64,000 bases of DNA from Hyperoodon ampullatus (lineage: Eukaryota > Chordata > Mammalia > Artiodactyla > Ziphiidae), in contig OX457057.1 in NCBI GenBank assembly GCA_949752795.1, positions 9,166,632 through 9,230,631 on the forward strand. The letters run 5' to 3'. Below, piece by piece: positions 22,490 through 34,933 of this stretch. The notes under the pieces were generated by a model. The model had not been told where the DNA came from and did not search any database. It saw only the letters and a list, made by a program, of their open reading frames with translations. Every line of letters begins with the position of its first letter. The stretch's first letter is position 1. A program made the position numbers and the translations under genes.

Positions 22490-22640
22490 CACCCTTGCCC
22501 TGGAAAACGTAGCCTCTGGTCCCTCTCCTCATTTTACAGATGGGAAAACAGAGGCCCGGAAAGATAAAGGTCCCTACCCAGGGTCACATGGGAAGGCAGT
22601 GATTCAACTGTGAGATGGGCATAAGGCCTGTATCTATCTG
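22490..22640 (-). mobile_element. MIR SINE
   Basis: Antisense 'attttacagatgggaaaaca', 'cagggtcacatgggaaggc'. Confidence 0.7.
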
Positions 22641-23149
22641 CCATTCAGGGGGGCTGTAGGAATGCGTGGACCTCTCTATACCACAAACACATCACACCAC
22701 GTGACATCCACACTCCCAGTGTACTGAAGGCTTTCTAAGGCCAGCTGCTTTTTATTTTGAGCTAATTTCCAACTTATAAGAAATATTGGGATTGACATAT
22801 ATGCACTAATATGTAAAAAATGGATTACTAATAAAAACCTGCTGTATAAAAAAATATATTAAAAGAAAAGTTCCAAGAATAATTCAGAGAAGTCTCACAT
22901 ACCCCTTACTCAGATAAAACCAGTATTTAATATTTTGCCACATTTATTTTCTGTCTCCCAGATTAGGTAAAATATGACACCTAACACACAGGCAACTGAA
23001 GAAAAAGTAGGTAAGTTAGACTTCATCAAAACTTTAAAATTTCATGCATCAAAGGACACTATCAAGAAAATGTGAAAATATTTGTGAATCATATATTTAA
23101 ATGTCCAGAATATATAAAGAACTGTTACAATTCAACAATAAAAACACAA

Positions 23150-23487
23150 GGCTTCCCTGGTGGTGCACTGGTTAAGAATCCACCTGCCAATGCAGGGGAC
23201 ACGGGCTCAATCCCTGGTCTGGGAAGATCCCACATGCCGCGGAGTAACTAAGCCTGTGTGCCACAACTACTGAGCCCACGTGCTACAACTACTGAAGCCA
23301 GAGTGCCTAGAGCCCGTGCTCCGCAGCAAGAGAAGCCACTGCAATGAGAAGTCCATGCACCGTAATGAAGAGTAGCCCCTGCTCACCGCAACTAGAGAAA
23401 GCCCATGTGCAGCAACAAAGACCTAATGCAGCCAAAAATAAATAAATAAATAAATAAAATATTTTTAAAAACAAAAAATTTAAAAAA
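23150..23487 (+). mobile_element. CHR-type SINE, long body
   Basis: Inserted in L1. Perfect duplication CAATAAAAACACAA at 23136-23149 and 23488-23501. Confidence 0.95.
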
Positions 23488-23624
23488 CAATAAAAACACA
23501 AATAACCCAATTTTCTTTTAATGGGCAAAGGATTTTGAATAGATATTTCCCCAAAGACAATATACATATTATGCAAATCAAAGCCACAGTGAGATACCAC
23601 TTTATGCACTAAGATGGCTATAAT

Positions 23625-23944
23625 TTTTTTTAATTTATTTATTTATTTATTTATTTTGGGCTGCATTAGGTCTTTGTTGCTGTGCACGGGCTTTTCTCTA
23701 GTTGTGCTGAGCAGAGGCTACTCTTCGTTGTGGTGCACGGGCTTCTCATTGTGGTGGTTTCTCTTGTTGCAGAGCACAGGCTCTAGGCATGCGGGCTTCA
23801 GTAGTTGTGGCACGTGGGCTCAGTAGTTGTGGCACACGGGCTTAGCTGATCCGCAGCATGTGGGATCTTCCCTGACCAGGGCTCGAACCTGTGTCCCCTG
23901 CATTGGCAGGTGGATTCTTAACCACTGCACCACCAGGGAAGCCC
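23625..23944 (-). mobile_element. CHR-type SINE, long body
   Basis: Antisense copy in the same L1, about 140 bases from the previous SINE and in opposite orientation, forming an inverted pair. Confidence 0.95.
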
Positions 23945-24999
23945 TACAATTTTTAAAAAAGAAAAATAACAAGGGTCGACAACGATGTGCAGAAATTAGA
24001 GCCCTCTTACGTGGCTAATGGGAATGGAAAATGATTCAGCTCCTTTGGAAAACACTATGGTGGCTTCCCAAAAAGTTTAACATAGAGTTACCACATGACC
24101 CAGTAATTCTACTCCTAATCATATACCCTGGAAAAATGAAAATATGTCCATACAAAAACTTGTATACAAATGTTTATAGCAGCTTTTTTTTTTTTTAGGT
24201 AACATCAACAAAAGAAAAAAAAATTTTTTAACATCTTTATTGGAGTATAATTGCTTTACAATGGTGTGTTTGTTTCTGCTGTATAACAAAGTGAATCAGT
24301 TATACATATACATATGTTCTCACATCTCTTCCCTCTTGCGTCTCCCTCCCACCCTCCGTATCCCACCCCTCTAGGTGGTCACAAAGCACTGAGCTGTTCT
24401 CCCTGTGCTAGGTGGCTGGCAGTTTTATCATAGCTAAAAGATGGAAACAATTCACATGTCCATCAACAGATGAATGGATAAACAAAACATAGCATAGCCA
24501 TACAGGAATATTATCTACTCATAAAAGAATAAAGTACTGATACTTGCTACAACATAAATGAACCTTGAAAATATCAGGCTAAATGAAAGAGGCAGACACA
24601 AGAGACCGCATATTATGTGATTCTATTTATATGAAATGTTCAGAATAGGCAAATCCATGGAGATAGAAGGAGATTAGTGGTTGCCAGAGACTGGAAGAAG
24701 AGGGTGAACAGGGAATAGTTGTTAATGGGAGTAGAGTTTCTTTCCGGGGTGATGAGAATGTTCTGGAACTAGTCATGATGGTTGCACATCCTTATAAACA
24801 TTCTAAATGTATGGTTAAATTTTTGGATATGAATTATATCAGTAAAAACAATGGAAAATTTCCTTTAATTTTCTGTGTTCTGAAACTATTAATGGAGCCT
24901 TGGGACTATCTTGACTCTAAAGTTGTGGTAGGATTTCTCCCATGAAACAATATGGGACTGGTTTTTTGTTTGTTTTCTGTTTTGTTTTTTTGGTGTTTT

Positions 25000-26150
25000 G
25001 GGTTTTTTGCAGGTGTAGTTTGTAGAAAAGTTTTTCTGCCTCTTCTATAGAAATAGGTCTATTTAAAATTTCATTTTATCTCAGTCGCAGTTAATCTTGG
25101 AAAACCACATTTCCCTAATAATTTATCTATTCATCTAGGTTTTCATATTAATGTGCATTGAAATGTACAAATAGTGTCTTTTGACATATTAAACTTCCTC
25201 TCTATTGATAGGTACTATTCTTCCACCCATACCCCAAACTTTGTTCTAGTTTTTGCTCTGCATATAAATATATTAAATGCTCACCATCAGCTTTTTAACC
25301 TAGGTTTTCCCAATTACCTCTTGGTTGGATCAAGTTAACTATCTAGCAGATTTCTCCAAAAGGGCACCTGTTAACTATATTCATTGATTTCACACCTGTT
25401 CTTCAATACCCTTTATACTTGAAGGACAACCTGACTAGACAGAAAGTTCTTGACTCACACTTTATTTCCTTGAGTCTCTTGAAAATGTTGCTCTGTCTGC
25501 TGTTGCCTTGCTTTGTATGTTGCTCTTGGGATGTCTGATCATAGCCTAATTTATTACCCTCATAAATAATTCAGTATATTATTTTAGCCTGAGTGACCTG
25601 ATGGTTTTTTCTAATAATTTTATCAGTAACTGTCTTGGAGTTGATGGTTTCAGGTCAATTCTCAGTTTTTTTGAAATTTAAGTTTTCTTTTATTTCAGAA
25701 AGATTTTCTTGCATTATGGTTTTAAATATTAATCATGATGCACGGTTTTGTTTTTATTTTCAGGAACTACAACTGTCTCTATGCTAGACTTTCTTTGCCC
25801 ATCTCAATTTCAACCACTTTTTCCCTTTTTACTTTTTTGTTTCATTCTCTCTCTCTCCTTTCTTCAATGTGTTTTTTAAATATTCATTTGAATCTATCTG
25901 CTTCTGGGCATCTTGTTATTTATTCTTTATTTCTAATATGATTTTGTCTTTATATTCAATGTCTTTCCTGAATTCAAGCAACTTTCACTGCATTTCTTCC
26001 TGTTTTCTGCCCATTTTTCTTCTTAGTTTTTATATTTTCTTGCAGGGTTTTAAAGTTTGTATAAAGCAAGATTAATTTTTCATATTCCTGGGTATTATGT
26101 GGACAGATTCTTAGTTCAAAACACACTTTATGTCAGTATTGTGCAGTTTT
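25000..26150 (-). mobile_element. Probable old L1-like sequence
   Basis: A/T-rich, pyrimidine-rich on the plus strand and resembling antisense LINE ORF sequence ('gaaagattttcttgcattat'). Family uncertain; no gene seen. Confidence 0.35.
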
Positions 26151-26273
26151 TAAATAGATGTTGGTAACGGGATGGGGGAAAGAACAGGGGTTGGCACATC
26201 TTTTTTCTCTTTAGTTTCTATAAGATCCTTAATTTCCCCTCTGTATTAGTTTGCTCAGGCTGCCATAACAAAG

Positions 26274-26757
26274 TACAGGCAGACCTGGGAGATATTGTGG
26301 GCTCAGTTCCAGACCACAGCAATAAAGCGAATATTGCAATAAAACAAGTCACACAGATTTTTGGTTTTCCAGTGCATATAAAAGTTACGTTTACACTATA
26401 CCATCATCTATTAAGTGTTCAATAGCATTATGTCTTTTAAAATGTACATACTTTAATTAAAAAATACTTTATTGCCAAAAAATGTGCTAACCATCATCTG
26501 AGTCTTCAGCAAGTCATAATCTTCTTGGAGTAGTAACATCAAGGATCGCTGATCAGATATCACCGTAACAAATAACAGAGTAATGAAAAAAGTTTGAAAT
26601 ATTGTGAGAATTACCAAAAAGTGACCACAGACACAAAGTGAGAAAACGCTGTTGAAAAAATGGCTCCAATAGACTTGCTCAACACAGGGTTGCCACAAAC
26701 CTTCAATTTATAAAAAACATAGTATCTGTGAAGCACAATAAAATGGGGTATGTTTGT
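26274..26757. mobile_element. Non-autonomous Tigger-type DNA transposon
   Basis: Begins TACAGGCAGACCTGGGAGAT and ends GGGGTATGTTTGTA, with TA duplication at both ends. Its interior matches the two ends of a Tigger1 element with the transposase region deleted. No transposase ORF remains. Confidence 0.8.
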
Positions 26758-26859
26758 ACCACAGACTCAGTGGCTCAAACAACAGAAACTTATTTTCTCC
26801 CAGTTCTGGAGGCTGGAAGCCTGAGATCAAGGTGTCTGCAGGGTGAGTTTCTTTTTTTC

Positions 26860-27610
26860 TTTTTTTTAACATCTTTATTGGAGTATAATTACTTTACACT
26901 GTTGTGTTATACGTTGCTGAATAACAAAGTGAATCAGCTATACGTGTATATATATATCCCCATAACCCCTCCCTCTTGCGTCTCCCTCCCACCCTCCCTA
27001 TCCCACCCCTCTAGGTGGTCACAAAGTACCAAGCTGATCTCCCTGTGCTATGTGGCTGCTTCCCAATAGCTATCTATTTTACATTTGGTAGTGTATATAT
27101 GTCAGTGCCACTCTCCCGCTTCATCTCAGCTTACCCTTCCTCCTCCCTGCGTCCTCAAGTCCATTCTCTACATCTGCGTCTTTATTCCTGTCCTGCCCCT
27201 AGGTTCTTCAGAGCCATTTGGGGTCTTTTTTAGATTCCATATACACGTGTTAACATATGATATTTGTTTTTCTCTTTCTGACTTACTTCACTCTGTACGA
27301 CAGACTCTAGGTCCATCCACCTCACTACAAATAACTCAATTTCGTTTCTTTTTATGGCTAATATTCCACTGTATATATGTGCCACATCTTCTTTATCTAT
27401 TCATTTGTCGATGGACACTTAGGTTGCTTACATGTCCTGGCTATTGTAAATAGAGCTGCAATGAACATTGTGGTACATGACTCTTTTTGAATTACAGTTT
27501 TCTCAGGGTATATGCCCAGTAGTGGGATTGCTGGGTCATATGGTAGTTCTATTTTTAGTTTTTTAAGGAACCCCCATACTGTTCTCCATAGTGGCTGTAT
27601 CAAGTTACAT
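26860..27610 (-). mobile_element. L1 LINE 3' end, 5'-truncated
   Basis: Antisense: 'aacatctttattggagtata' tip through 'ttgctgggtcatatggtag'. CAGGGTG is repeated at both ends. The sequence is close to other L1 tips here, so relatively young. Confidence 0.85.
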
Positions 27611-27935
27611 TCAGGGTGGGTTACTTTTGAGGTCCTCTCTCTTTGGCTTGTAGGTGGCCATCTTCTCCCTGCATCTTCACATGGTCTTTGCCTGTTCATG
27701 TCTGTGCCCTAATTTCCTCTTCTTATAAGGATACCAGTCCTATTGGATTAGTCCCACCCGAATGACCTCATTTTAGATTAATCACCCCTTTAAAGACCCT
27801 ATCTCCAAATGCAGTCACATTCTGAGGTACTTGGGGTTAGGACTTCAAAATATGAATTTTGAGGGGACACACTTCAACCCTCACACCCGCTTACTTCCCT
27901 CTAGTCACTGCCACGTCTCCAAGGGCCATTTCTCT

Positions 27936-28512
27936 ATTGTTTTGTTACATTTTGCTGCGTAACAACCCTCCCCCGAATATAGGGGCTTAAAATAACCATC
28001 ATTTTATTGTGTCTCCTAGTCCCAGGGGTTGATGAGGCTCAGCTTCCTTGCTCTCACTTGAGGCGCCTCAAAGGGTTATCCTCAGATGTTGGCTGAGGCG
28101 ACAGGAATTCCCTGGCGGTCCAGTGGTTAAGACTCCGTGTTTCCACGGCAGGGGACGCGGGTTCGATCCCCAGTCCCTAGTCAGGGAACTAAAATTCCGC
28201 CTGCCGTGCAGCATGGCCAAAAAAAAAAAAGATGATGGCCGAGATGAGTGGTCTGAAGACTTCATTCACTGCTATTACCTGAGCTGGAGCGGCTGGAATA
28301 CAGAGGTCAGCCGAGTCCATCTCCCTCCCCATGTGGCCAGCTTGAGCTTCCCCAGCAGTAGTGGTTTTCCCCACAGCAAGTGGTCCCAAAGTGGAAACTG
28401 CCAGTCCTCTGATAAGCTAGGCCTGGATGGTGTGTCCTCCATCATTTTCTATTGGTTAAAACAGTCACAGACCCCCTCAGATATAAGGAGAAACGGGTTC
28501 CACCTCCCAGTG
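27936..28512 (-). mobile_element. MLT1-like LTR fragment carrying a short CHR SINE
   Basis: Diverged antisense LTR ('attttgctgcgtaacaaccc') interrupted at 28104-28231. Family assignment is tentative. Confidence 0.45.
28104..28231 (+). mobile_element. Short CHR-type SINE
   Basis: GGAATTCCCTGGCGGTCCAG head, 'gcagcatggcc' and A-run end. Confidence 0.9.
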
Positions 28513-28515
28513 GGG

Positions 28516-28915
28516 GTTATGAATTGAACCGTGTCGCCTCAAAATTTAATCTCCAGTACTTCAGAATGTGATCTTATTTGGGAATAGGGTCTTTACAGAG
28601 AAAATCAAGTTAAAATGAAGTCATCCAAGGGGGCCCTAATCCAATATGACAGGTGTCCTTATACAAAGGGGAAATTTGGACACAGAGATATGTGTAGAGG
28701 GAAGAGGATGTGAAGAGTCGCAGCCATCTATATACAAGCCAAGAAGAGTCCTGGAGCAGATGTTTTCCTCACAGACCTCAGAGGGAACCCACCCTGCCAA
28801 CACTTTGATTTTGGACTTCCAGCCTCCAGAACTGTGAAACAATGAACTTCTGTTGCTTAAGCCCCCTGATCTGTGCTACTTTGTTACAGAAGCCCCAGCA
28901 AACTAATACAACGGC
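28516..28915 (+). mobile_element. MLT1A-type MaLR LTR
   Basis: Sense: 'tatgaattgaaccgtgtcgc', 'cctaatccaatatgacaggt', 'cagcctccagaactgtgaaa', 'aactaataca' in order. Confidence 0.9.
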
Positions 28916-28919
28916 AGAG

Positions 28920-29858
28920 AGGCATGCATCTGTAGGAAGGGCAAGGAATTGATGGCAAGCATCTTGGAGATAAGCCACCACATCTGTTAATGAGATTCTC
29001 TCCCAAAAGCACTGCTTTATCGAAGCAGCCACCTTTGACCTACTCACTTTCAAGCCCCTTCCCTGTAGCTGGTGCTGTGAACCACCAAGTCCCAGACCCA
29101 GGATCAGTATTTGGACACACAGCTGGACTTACTCCTTCTAGGAACAACTCTGTCTACACTGTGTCTATGAGCTCTGCTGTCCTCCCCCTTCCTGTTCTCC
29201 TCTTTTTACTGAATCTTTTAAGCCTCCCTCCTCCGCTGTCCCCAACCACAGATTTACAAGGGCAAAGTAGCTCTGCTGGAATTTGGTGTTCGGGGCTTAC
29301 AGGTAAGTTTCACTTTGTTGAGTTCTCTGTCTCCTAATAATGTTGAAGAAGTGGGTCATGTGTGGTTGTATTTGCGTTCTTTGTAGACCTTATGTACGTA
29401 GGAGAGGATGTGTGTAGTGATTTGAATGCAGGTGGTCACTGTTAAGCTTGCCAGTATACTTTAGAGGTATTAACTGAGTTAATCCATTTGATGGCTACGT
29501 TTTCTTGATAAACAATAGCTGCCTTTTGTGCTGGAAATCTTCACTGTGCCCCTGTGGAGCTTTCCTACATCCTTCACTCTGCTCAGTGCCCGGGGAGGCT
29601 GACTTTTATGGCTTATATGGACTGGCCTACATGCCCTCTGGCTTCGTGTTGGACCCACCCGGTGGTGGAGGCAGCAAAATATCTGAGGGAGTAAGATTAG
29701 AGAGGGAGGCCATGGTATGTTGTCTGCCAGCTCCAACTGCCCCGTCTCTTAGGGTTGCCACCTCCCCCTCCCCGCTCTCTGTCTCAGGCTGCTTCCAGCT
29801 TAGGTGGGGTCATCCAGACACTGCTACTTCCCCTGGACGCTATTCTCCATGGTTTCTC
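28920..29858. other. Non-coding unique interval
   Basis: No gene recognised. The 136-codon open frame across 29505-29915 runs into an L1 and has no family features. Confidence 0.4.
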
Positions 29859-29873
29859 TGTGTGCAGGCCTTT

Positions 29874-30431
29874 CTTTTTTTTTTTAATTTACTATTAAAA
29901 TTTTTTTTTAATTGAAATATAGTTGATTTACAATGTTGTGTTAGTTTCAGGTGTATAGCAAAGTGATTCAGTTTTATATATATAGATTCTTTTCCATTAT
30001 AGTTTATTACAAGATACTGAGTAGAGTTCCCTGTGCTATACAGCAGGTCCTTGTTGGTTATCTATTTTATATATAGTCGTGTGTATATGTTCATCCCCAA
30101 CTCTTAATTTATCCCTCTCCTCCTCCCCTTTGGTAACCATAAGTTTGTTTTCTATGTCTGTGAGTCTATTTCTGTTTTGTAAATAAATTCATTTGTTTCA
30201 TATTTTAGATTCCACATATAAGGGATATCATATGCTATTTGTCTTTCTGTTTCTGACTTACTTCACTTAGTATGATCATCTCAGGTCCATCCATGTTCCT
30301 GCCCATGGCACTATTTCATTCTTTTGTATGGCTAATACTCCATTGTATATATGTACCACATCTTCTATATCCATTCCTCTGTGGCTGGACACTTAGTTTG
30401 CTTCCATGTCTTGGCTATTGTAAATAGTGCT
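29874..30431 (-). mobile_element. L1 LINE 3' end, 5'-truncated
   Basis: Antisense L1 tip with a perfect 15-base duplication TGTGTGCAGGCCTTT at 29859-29873 and 30432-30446. Confidence 0.95.
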
Positions 30432-30483
30432 TGTGTGCAGGCCTTTATACTCTGTGTCCACACCTTCATAAACTGCCCCCTCC

Positions 30484-30611
30484 TTTTTTTTTTTTTTTTT
30501 TTGGCTGCGGCACGTGGCATGTGGGATCTTAGTTTCCCGACCAGGGATGGAACCCACACCCCCCACATTGGAAGTGTGGAGTCTTAACCACTGGACTGCC
30601 AGGGAAGTCCC
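30484..30611 (-). mobile_element. Short CHR-type SINE
   Basis: T-run, 'ggctgcggcacgtggcatgt', reverse head 'ctggactgccagggaagtcc'. Confidence 0.9.
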
Positions 30612-31290
30612 AAGAGCCCCCTTTATTAAACCCTTTGAATTATTCTAAGTCTGCTGCTTTCTGCTACCACCCTCACGGATACCCTTTATCTTCATCGCCA
30701 TCATCATCACATAATGTTTTTGACCTTGGGTGCTTATTCTTCCTGGTTACGGCTGCTGCACCTGCTCTTCAGACAAGTCTCACAGCCTGTCCAGGCCAGG
30801 GCTGGTTCAGCTGAGTCCTCTGTGTGAGGGGAGGAAGGCACCCCAGGCCCGAAAATGGGGCAAAAGAAGCCATGACAGTCACAAGCCTCTGCAAGGAACT
30901 TATTTTAAGGCAGCCCTTTGGCTTGTCACCTGCTCTCAGCCACCATCTCCCACAAGGTTTCTAGGACCTGAAGGCTCGGAGGGTGACGGGTGACACACGT
31001 ACTTTGTACCAAGCTCTCCTCCCTGGGCTGGCAGGCTCTGGCCAACACCCCCCAGGAAACCACACTCTCTTCCTGCTGGACAGGGCTGGTGGGGGCACGG
31101 AGGCACTAGATGGCCGCAGGGCAGGAGTGACGGGCCAGTCTCCAGTTCTGTCCAGGACAGAGCAAGCCCAGCAGACAGCTTCCTGACAGGGTCGGGAAGG
31201 GCAGGCCGGGCGGCCGGGCCATTCGGAGGTGAGGAGCCACTCGCTCTCTTTTTATAGCAGCTGTGTTTAAACTGGGCACGGTTCTTACCC
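30612..31290. other. Non-coding interval
   Basis: No gene recognised; moderately G+C-rich unique sequence. Confidence 0.35.
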
Positions 31291-31410
31291 ACTCATTCAC
31301 TCAACAAACATTCATGGAATGCCTGCTTTCTCCTGGGTGCTGAGGACACACCAGTGGACAAAAGAGACAGAAGCCTTGTCGTTGGGAAGATGATGGGGTT
31401 TGGGGGAGTT

Positions 31411-31540
31411 TTTGTTTGTTTGTTTTGTCTTGGCTGCTCCACGCAGCATGTAGGATTTTAATTCCCAGACCAGGGATTGAACCCCTGCCCCCTGCGCTGG
31501 AAGTGCGGAGTCTTAACAACTGGACCACCACAGAAGTCCT
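31411..31540 (-). mobile_element. Short CHR-type SINE
   Basis: Antisense short-body element; the promoter end reads 'ggaccaccacagaagtcc'. Confidence 0.85.
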
Positions 31541-31592
31541 GGAAGCTTATAGTCTAATAGAGGGAGATAGACCAAAACAACCATATAACTAT

Positions 31593-31901
31593 GGGCCTCC
31601 CTGGTGGCGCAGTGGTTAAGGATCCTCCTGCCAATGCAGGGGACACGGGTTCGAGCCCTGCTCCGGGAAGATCCCACATGCCGCGGAGCAACTAAGCCCG
31701 TGCACCACAGCTACTGAGCCTGAGCTCTAGAGCCTGCAAGCCACAACTACTGAGCCTGCGCGCCTAGAGCCTGTGCTCCGCAGCAAGAGAAGCCACTGCA
31801 ATGAGAAGCCCGCGCACCGCAATGAAGAGTAGCCCCCGCTCACCGCAACTAGAGAAAGCCCACGTGCAGCCAAAAATAAAAATAAATAAATTTAAAAAAA
31901 C
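31593..31901 (+). mobile_element. CHR-type SINE, long body
   Basis: Head GGGCCTCCCTGGTGGCGCAG and full long body; flanked by ATAACTA-like sequence. Confidence 0.9.
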
Positions 31902-32689
31902 TAAATAACTGAAATATTTAGTATATTAGAAGGTGATAATTCTAAGGAGGAAAATAAAGCAGAGAGGAGGGGCGGCTGTGTTAGGGGTTGTTGAGTTGTT
32001 AGCAGGAAGCTCAGGAAGAACTCCTCAGGGAGGTGATATTGGAGCAAAGACTTGAAGGAGGTGAGGAGGGTGCCCCAGTGATATTTACAGGAAGAGTGGG
32101 TCGGGCAGCCTTACAGTGTGCTGGAATGTCCACGAATGACAAAGAGGCCAGCATTAGGGAGTGGAGTGGGTGAGAAAAGAGAGAGAGGAAATGAGCTCAG
32201 GAAGGTGGTGAGGGCAGGACAGAGCAGAGCCTTCTGGTTAGGACTTAGGCTAAATTTATTCCGACTAAGATGGGGCCAATGGGGTGTTTAAGGCCAAAGA
32301 GGGATGCTCTCTGACTCATGACTTCACACTCAGTGTGGCCCTGCCTGTTCCAAAGAACTGGCCCCAAGTACCTCTTCTGCTTCTTTTCCATCCTCCTCAG
32401 AGGTCTGGGTCCCAGCCCCACGGGGCCCTTCCTCCAAACTTCTAGTTTTAATCATTCAAACCCTTTGTCACTCCGGTGCGGGGGCACAGCTTCTTCTTGC
32501 ACTGTCTCCCTCCTTGACACCCAGTGTTCTCCTAATTTTTCAGAGCCTAATTAACATTTTTATATGTTAAATTCTCTCTGTTAAAATAACTGGAGTGGCA
32601 TCTGTTTCAGTTGGCCCCTAGCTGCACCCTCGATGGTGGACCTTCCACTGTGAACAAGACCCAATCTCTAGCTTTGAGGATGACTTGAA

Positions 32690-33160
32690 GGTGATGAGAG
32701 ATGCTTCCCATGTTGCAGCATTATATATCAGTACTTCACTCCTTTTTATAGTCAAATAATATTCCATCGTGTGGACATATCACGTTTTGTTTATTTTGTT
32801 TATTCATTCGTCCACAGATGAACATTTGAGATGCCTTCCCCTTAGGCTATTATGAATAATACTGCCATGAACCTCCAGGTACAAGTTTTTATGTGGACAT
32901 ACGTTTTCGCCTCTCTCAGTTATATACCTAGGAGTGGAATTGGAGAGCCATACAGTAATGCTCATTCAATTGTTTGAGGAATTCATATATATAATTATAT
33001 ATAATATTCATATATAATTTTAATATACTTCTCTATGTTGCCAAAGAGCTGTCATATTTACCTTTTTAAGTGGCTGTTTTATAGGTTCTCTGAGTTTAAT
33101 ATTCTGAATATAATGAACTATTTTCTCATTTGATAGCGTGTAGATTTTTTAAATTAGTTT
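32690..33160 (-). mobile_element. Old L1 LINE fragment
   Basis: Antisense: 'aataatattccatcgtgtgg', 'tattcattcgtccacagatg', 'aggagtggaattggagagcc'. Confidence 0.7.
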
Positions 33161-33212
33161 TAATAGTGCTGCTATAAAAGTCTTTAACTATGTAGGCTTT
33201 TTGTCCTTTTAG

Positions 33213-33420
33213 ATTAGGGTTCCTCAACCTCAGTTCTATAGACATTTGGAGCCAGATAATCCTTTGTTGGGGTCGGGGGGCTGTCCATGTGTTGTAGAGT
33301 ACTTAGCAGGATCCCCGGTCTCTACCCCCTTACCCAAATTGTGACAGCCAAAAATGTCTCCAGCCGTTGCCAGATGTCCTCTGGGGGCAAAATTGCACCT
33401 TACTGAGAGCCACGGTCTTA
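33213..33420 (-). mobile_element. MER5A (hAT-Charlie) element
   Basis: Antisense: 'ttcctcaacctcagttctat', 'gtgacagccaaaaatgtctc', 'gccagatgtcctctgggggc'. Confidence 0.8.
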
Positions 33421-34300
33421 GATATTTTACTCAGGATAAACGCCCAAGAACGAGATTCACTGAATTAGAGGCTAAGAGCCTGTTCATGGATCTCGATGCC
33501 AGCCAGTGGCCGGCCCTCCAGCAGTTCACAGCCTCTTCACGAGGGTCAGGAGAATGGGATCAGAGATCCTCATGGACACCTGTGAAAGAGCAGACCTTGC
33601 ACACGGGGCCAAGAGTGGCTTCGCACTGCTGCTCGCACACCTGCAGGGGGCACCTTTCACACTGAAGCCCCTGGGAAGGGCTGCGCAGGGCACGTATCCA
33701 GGCAGACATTGTTCATTCAGCATAAGATGTAAACACAGTGCCCCTAACTCGGTGGCCTCATTGTCGAGAATAAGCACACGGTGGCTTAGATCCTGCAGAC
33801 GCTCTGGAAACAGATCAGGAGAGGGAGGGAAGGAGCAGAGAACGGAGAGAGGGCACAGGAGAGGAGGAGGGAGCCAGCCCAGCCTGGAGGGGCACACTCA
33901 TGAATGGCGTGGTGGGGGGGCCACACGTGAGGACGAGCTCATGAATGGCCGTCCCGGCACGTCCACATGAGGGATATTAATAGAGCCGTTCTGGGAGAGG
34001 ACACCCTGTGCTGGGCAGGGTCAGACACAGGAGCAGGGATGGGTGTGCGGGAAGCAGGCCCTGTGACAGTCCCGCTGTGGGAAGTAGGGGAGGCGCTGGC
34101 AGGGCACTGATGTCACCCTGGCTGGCTCTTCTCCCGATGCTACTCCCCAGGGAAGGTGGCCATCCCCATGCGGGCTAGCTGCATCCTCCTGGACGTGGCC
34201 GGGACCTGGAGCCATGCTCCCGCATTTAAAAGGCTGTATAGAGCAATGAGAGAGACCGGGAAAATAGCCAGGGTATGACAGGAAAATCAGAAAGGGGCAT
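33420..34300. other. Non-coding interval
   Basis: Purine-rich around 33800-33870, otherwise unique; a 154-codon open frame at 33506-33970 lacks recognisable domains and start support. Confidence 0.35.
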
Positions 34301-34303
34301 CGT

Positions 34304-34735
34304 ACTGGGCTGAACAGTGTCCCCTAAAATTCATGTCCACCCAGAACCTCAGAATGTGACCTTATTTGGAAATAGGATCTTTGCAGATGTAATTAGTGAA
34401 GATGAGAACATACTGGACTAAAATGGGCCCTAAATCCAACGTGACTGGTGTCCGCATAAGAAGAGGAGAGACACAGATACAGACAGACATGCAGGGAGAA
34501 AGCCATGTAAAATCAGAGGCAGAGATTGCAGCCACGTGTCTACAAACCAAGGAACACCAATGATTTCCTGCAAACACCAGAAGCTGGAAGAGCCTCTAGC
34601 CTTTGGAGAGAGCGTGGCCCTGCCGACACCTAGATCTCTGACTTCCAGTTTCTAGAACTGTGATAGCATGAATTTCTGTTGTTTTAAGCCACCCAGTTTG
34701 TGATGCTCTGTTGCAGCAGCCCCAAGAAAGGACAC
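34304..34735 (+). mobile_element. MLT1A-type MaLR LTR
   Basis: Sense: 'gggctgaacagtgtccccta', 'gaccttatttggaaatagga', 'gttttaagccacccagtttg'. Confidence 0.9.
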
Positions 34736-34933
34736 GGGCATCCTGTATTTGCAAAGCGTCTTTGGTCTGGGCTCCTGCGTCCTTAAGTTTATGCCTTAGG
34801 TTTCTGGGGGACTTAGCCTTTAATGGGACAACACAGTACAGCAAGGCAGAGTTTGGGGTCCAGGAGTCAGCCTGCCGACATTCAGATTTCAGTGCCCTCT
34901 CTTACTAGATCGAATCTCAAAAGAGGCCCACAT

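Larger units (their letters stand above)
22740..24860 (+). mobile_element. L1 LINE 3' part with several later insertions
   Basis: Sense end of ORF2 and 3' UTR (from about 22960, 'gacttcatcaaaactttaaa', to 'tggatatgaattatatcag'). It is interrupted by CHR SINEs at 23150-23487 and 23625-23944 and by a younger antisense L1 tip at about 24225-24418. An older L1-like fragment occupies 22740-22950. Confidence 0.75.
26240..27890 (-). mobile_element. MLT1-type LTR broken by Tigger and L1 insertions
   Basis: Antisense LTR pieces at 26240-26273 ('tattagtttgctcaggctgc'), 26758-26850 and 27612-27890 ('acctcattttagattaatca') read in order once the two inserts are removed. Confidence 0.8.
31295..32330 (+). 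mobile_element. Probable LINE2 3' region carrying two SINEs
   Basis: 'acattcatggaatgcctgc', 'ggaagcttatagtctaatag', 'gatattggagcaaagacttg' follow the order of an L2-like consensus once SINEs at 31411-31540 and 31593-31901 are removed. Diverged, family tentative. Confidence 0.5.
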
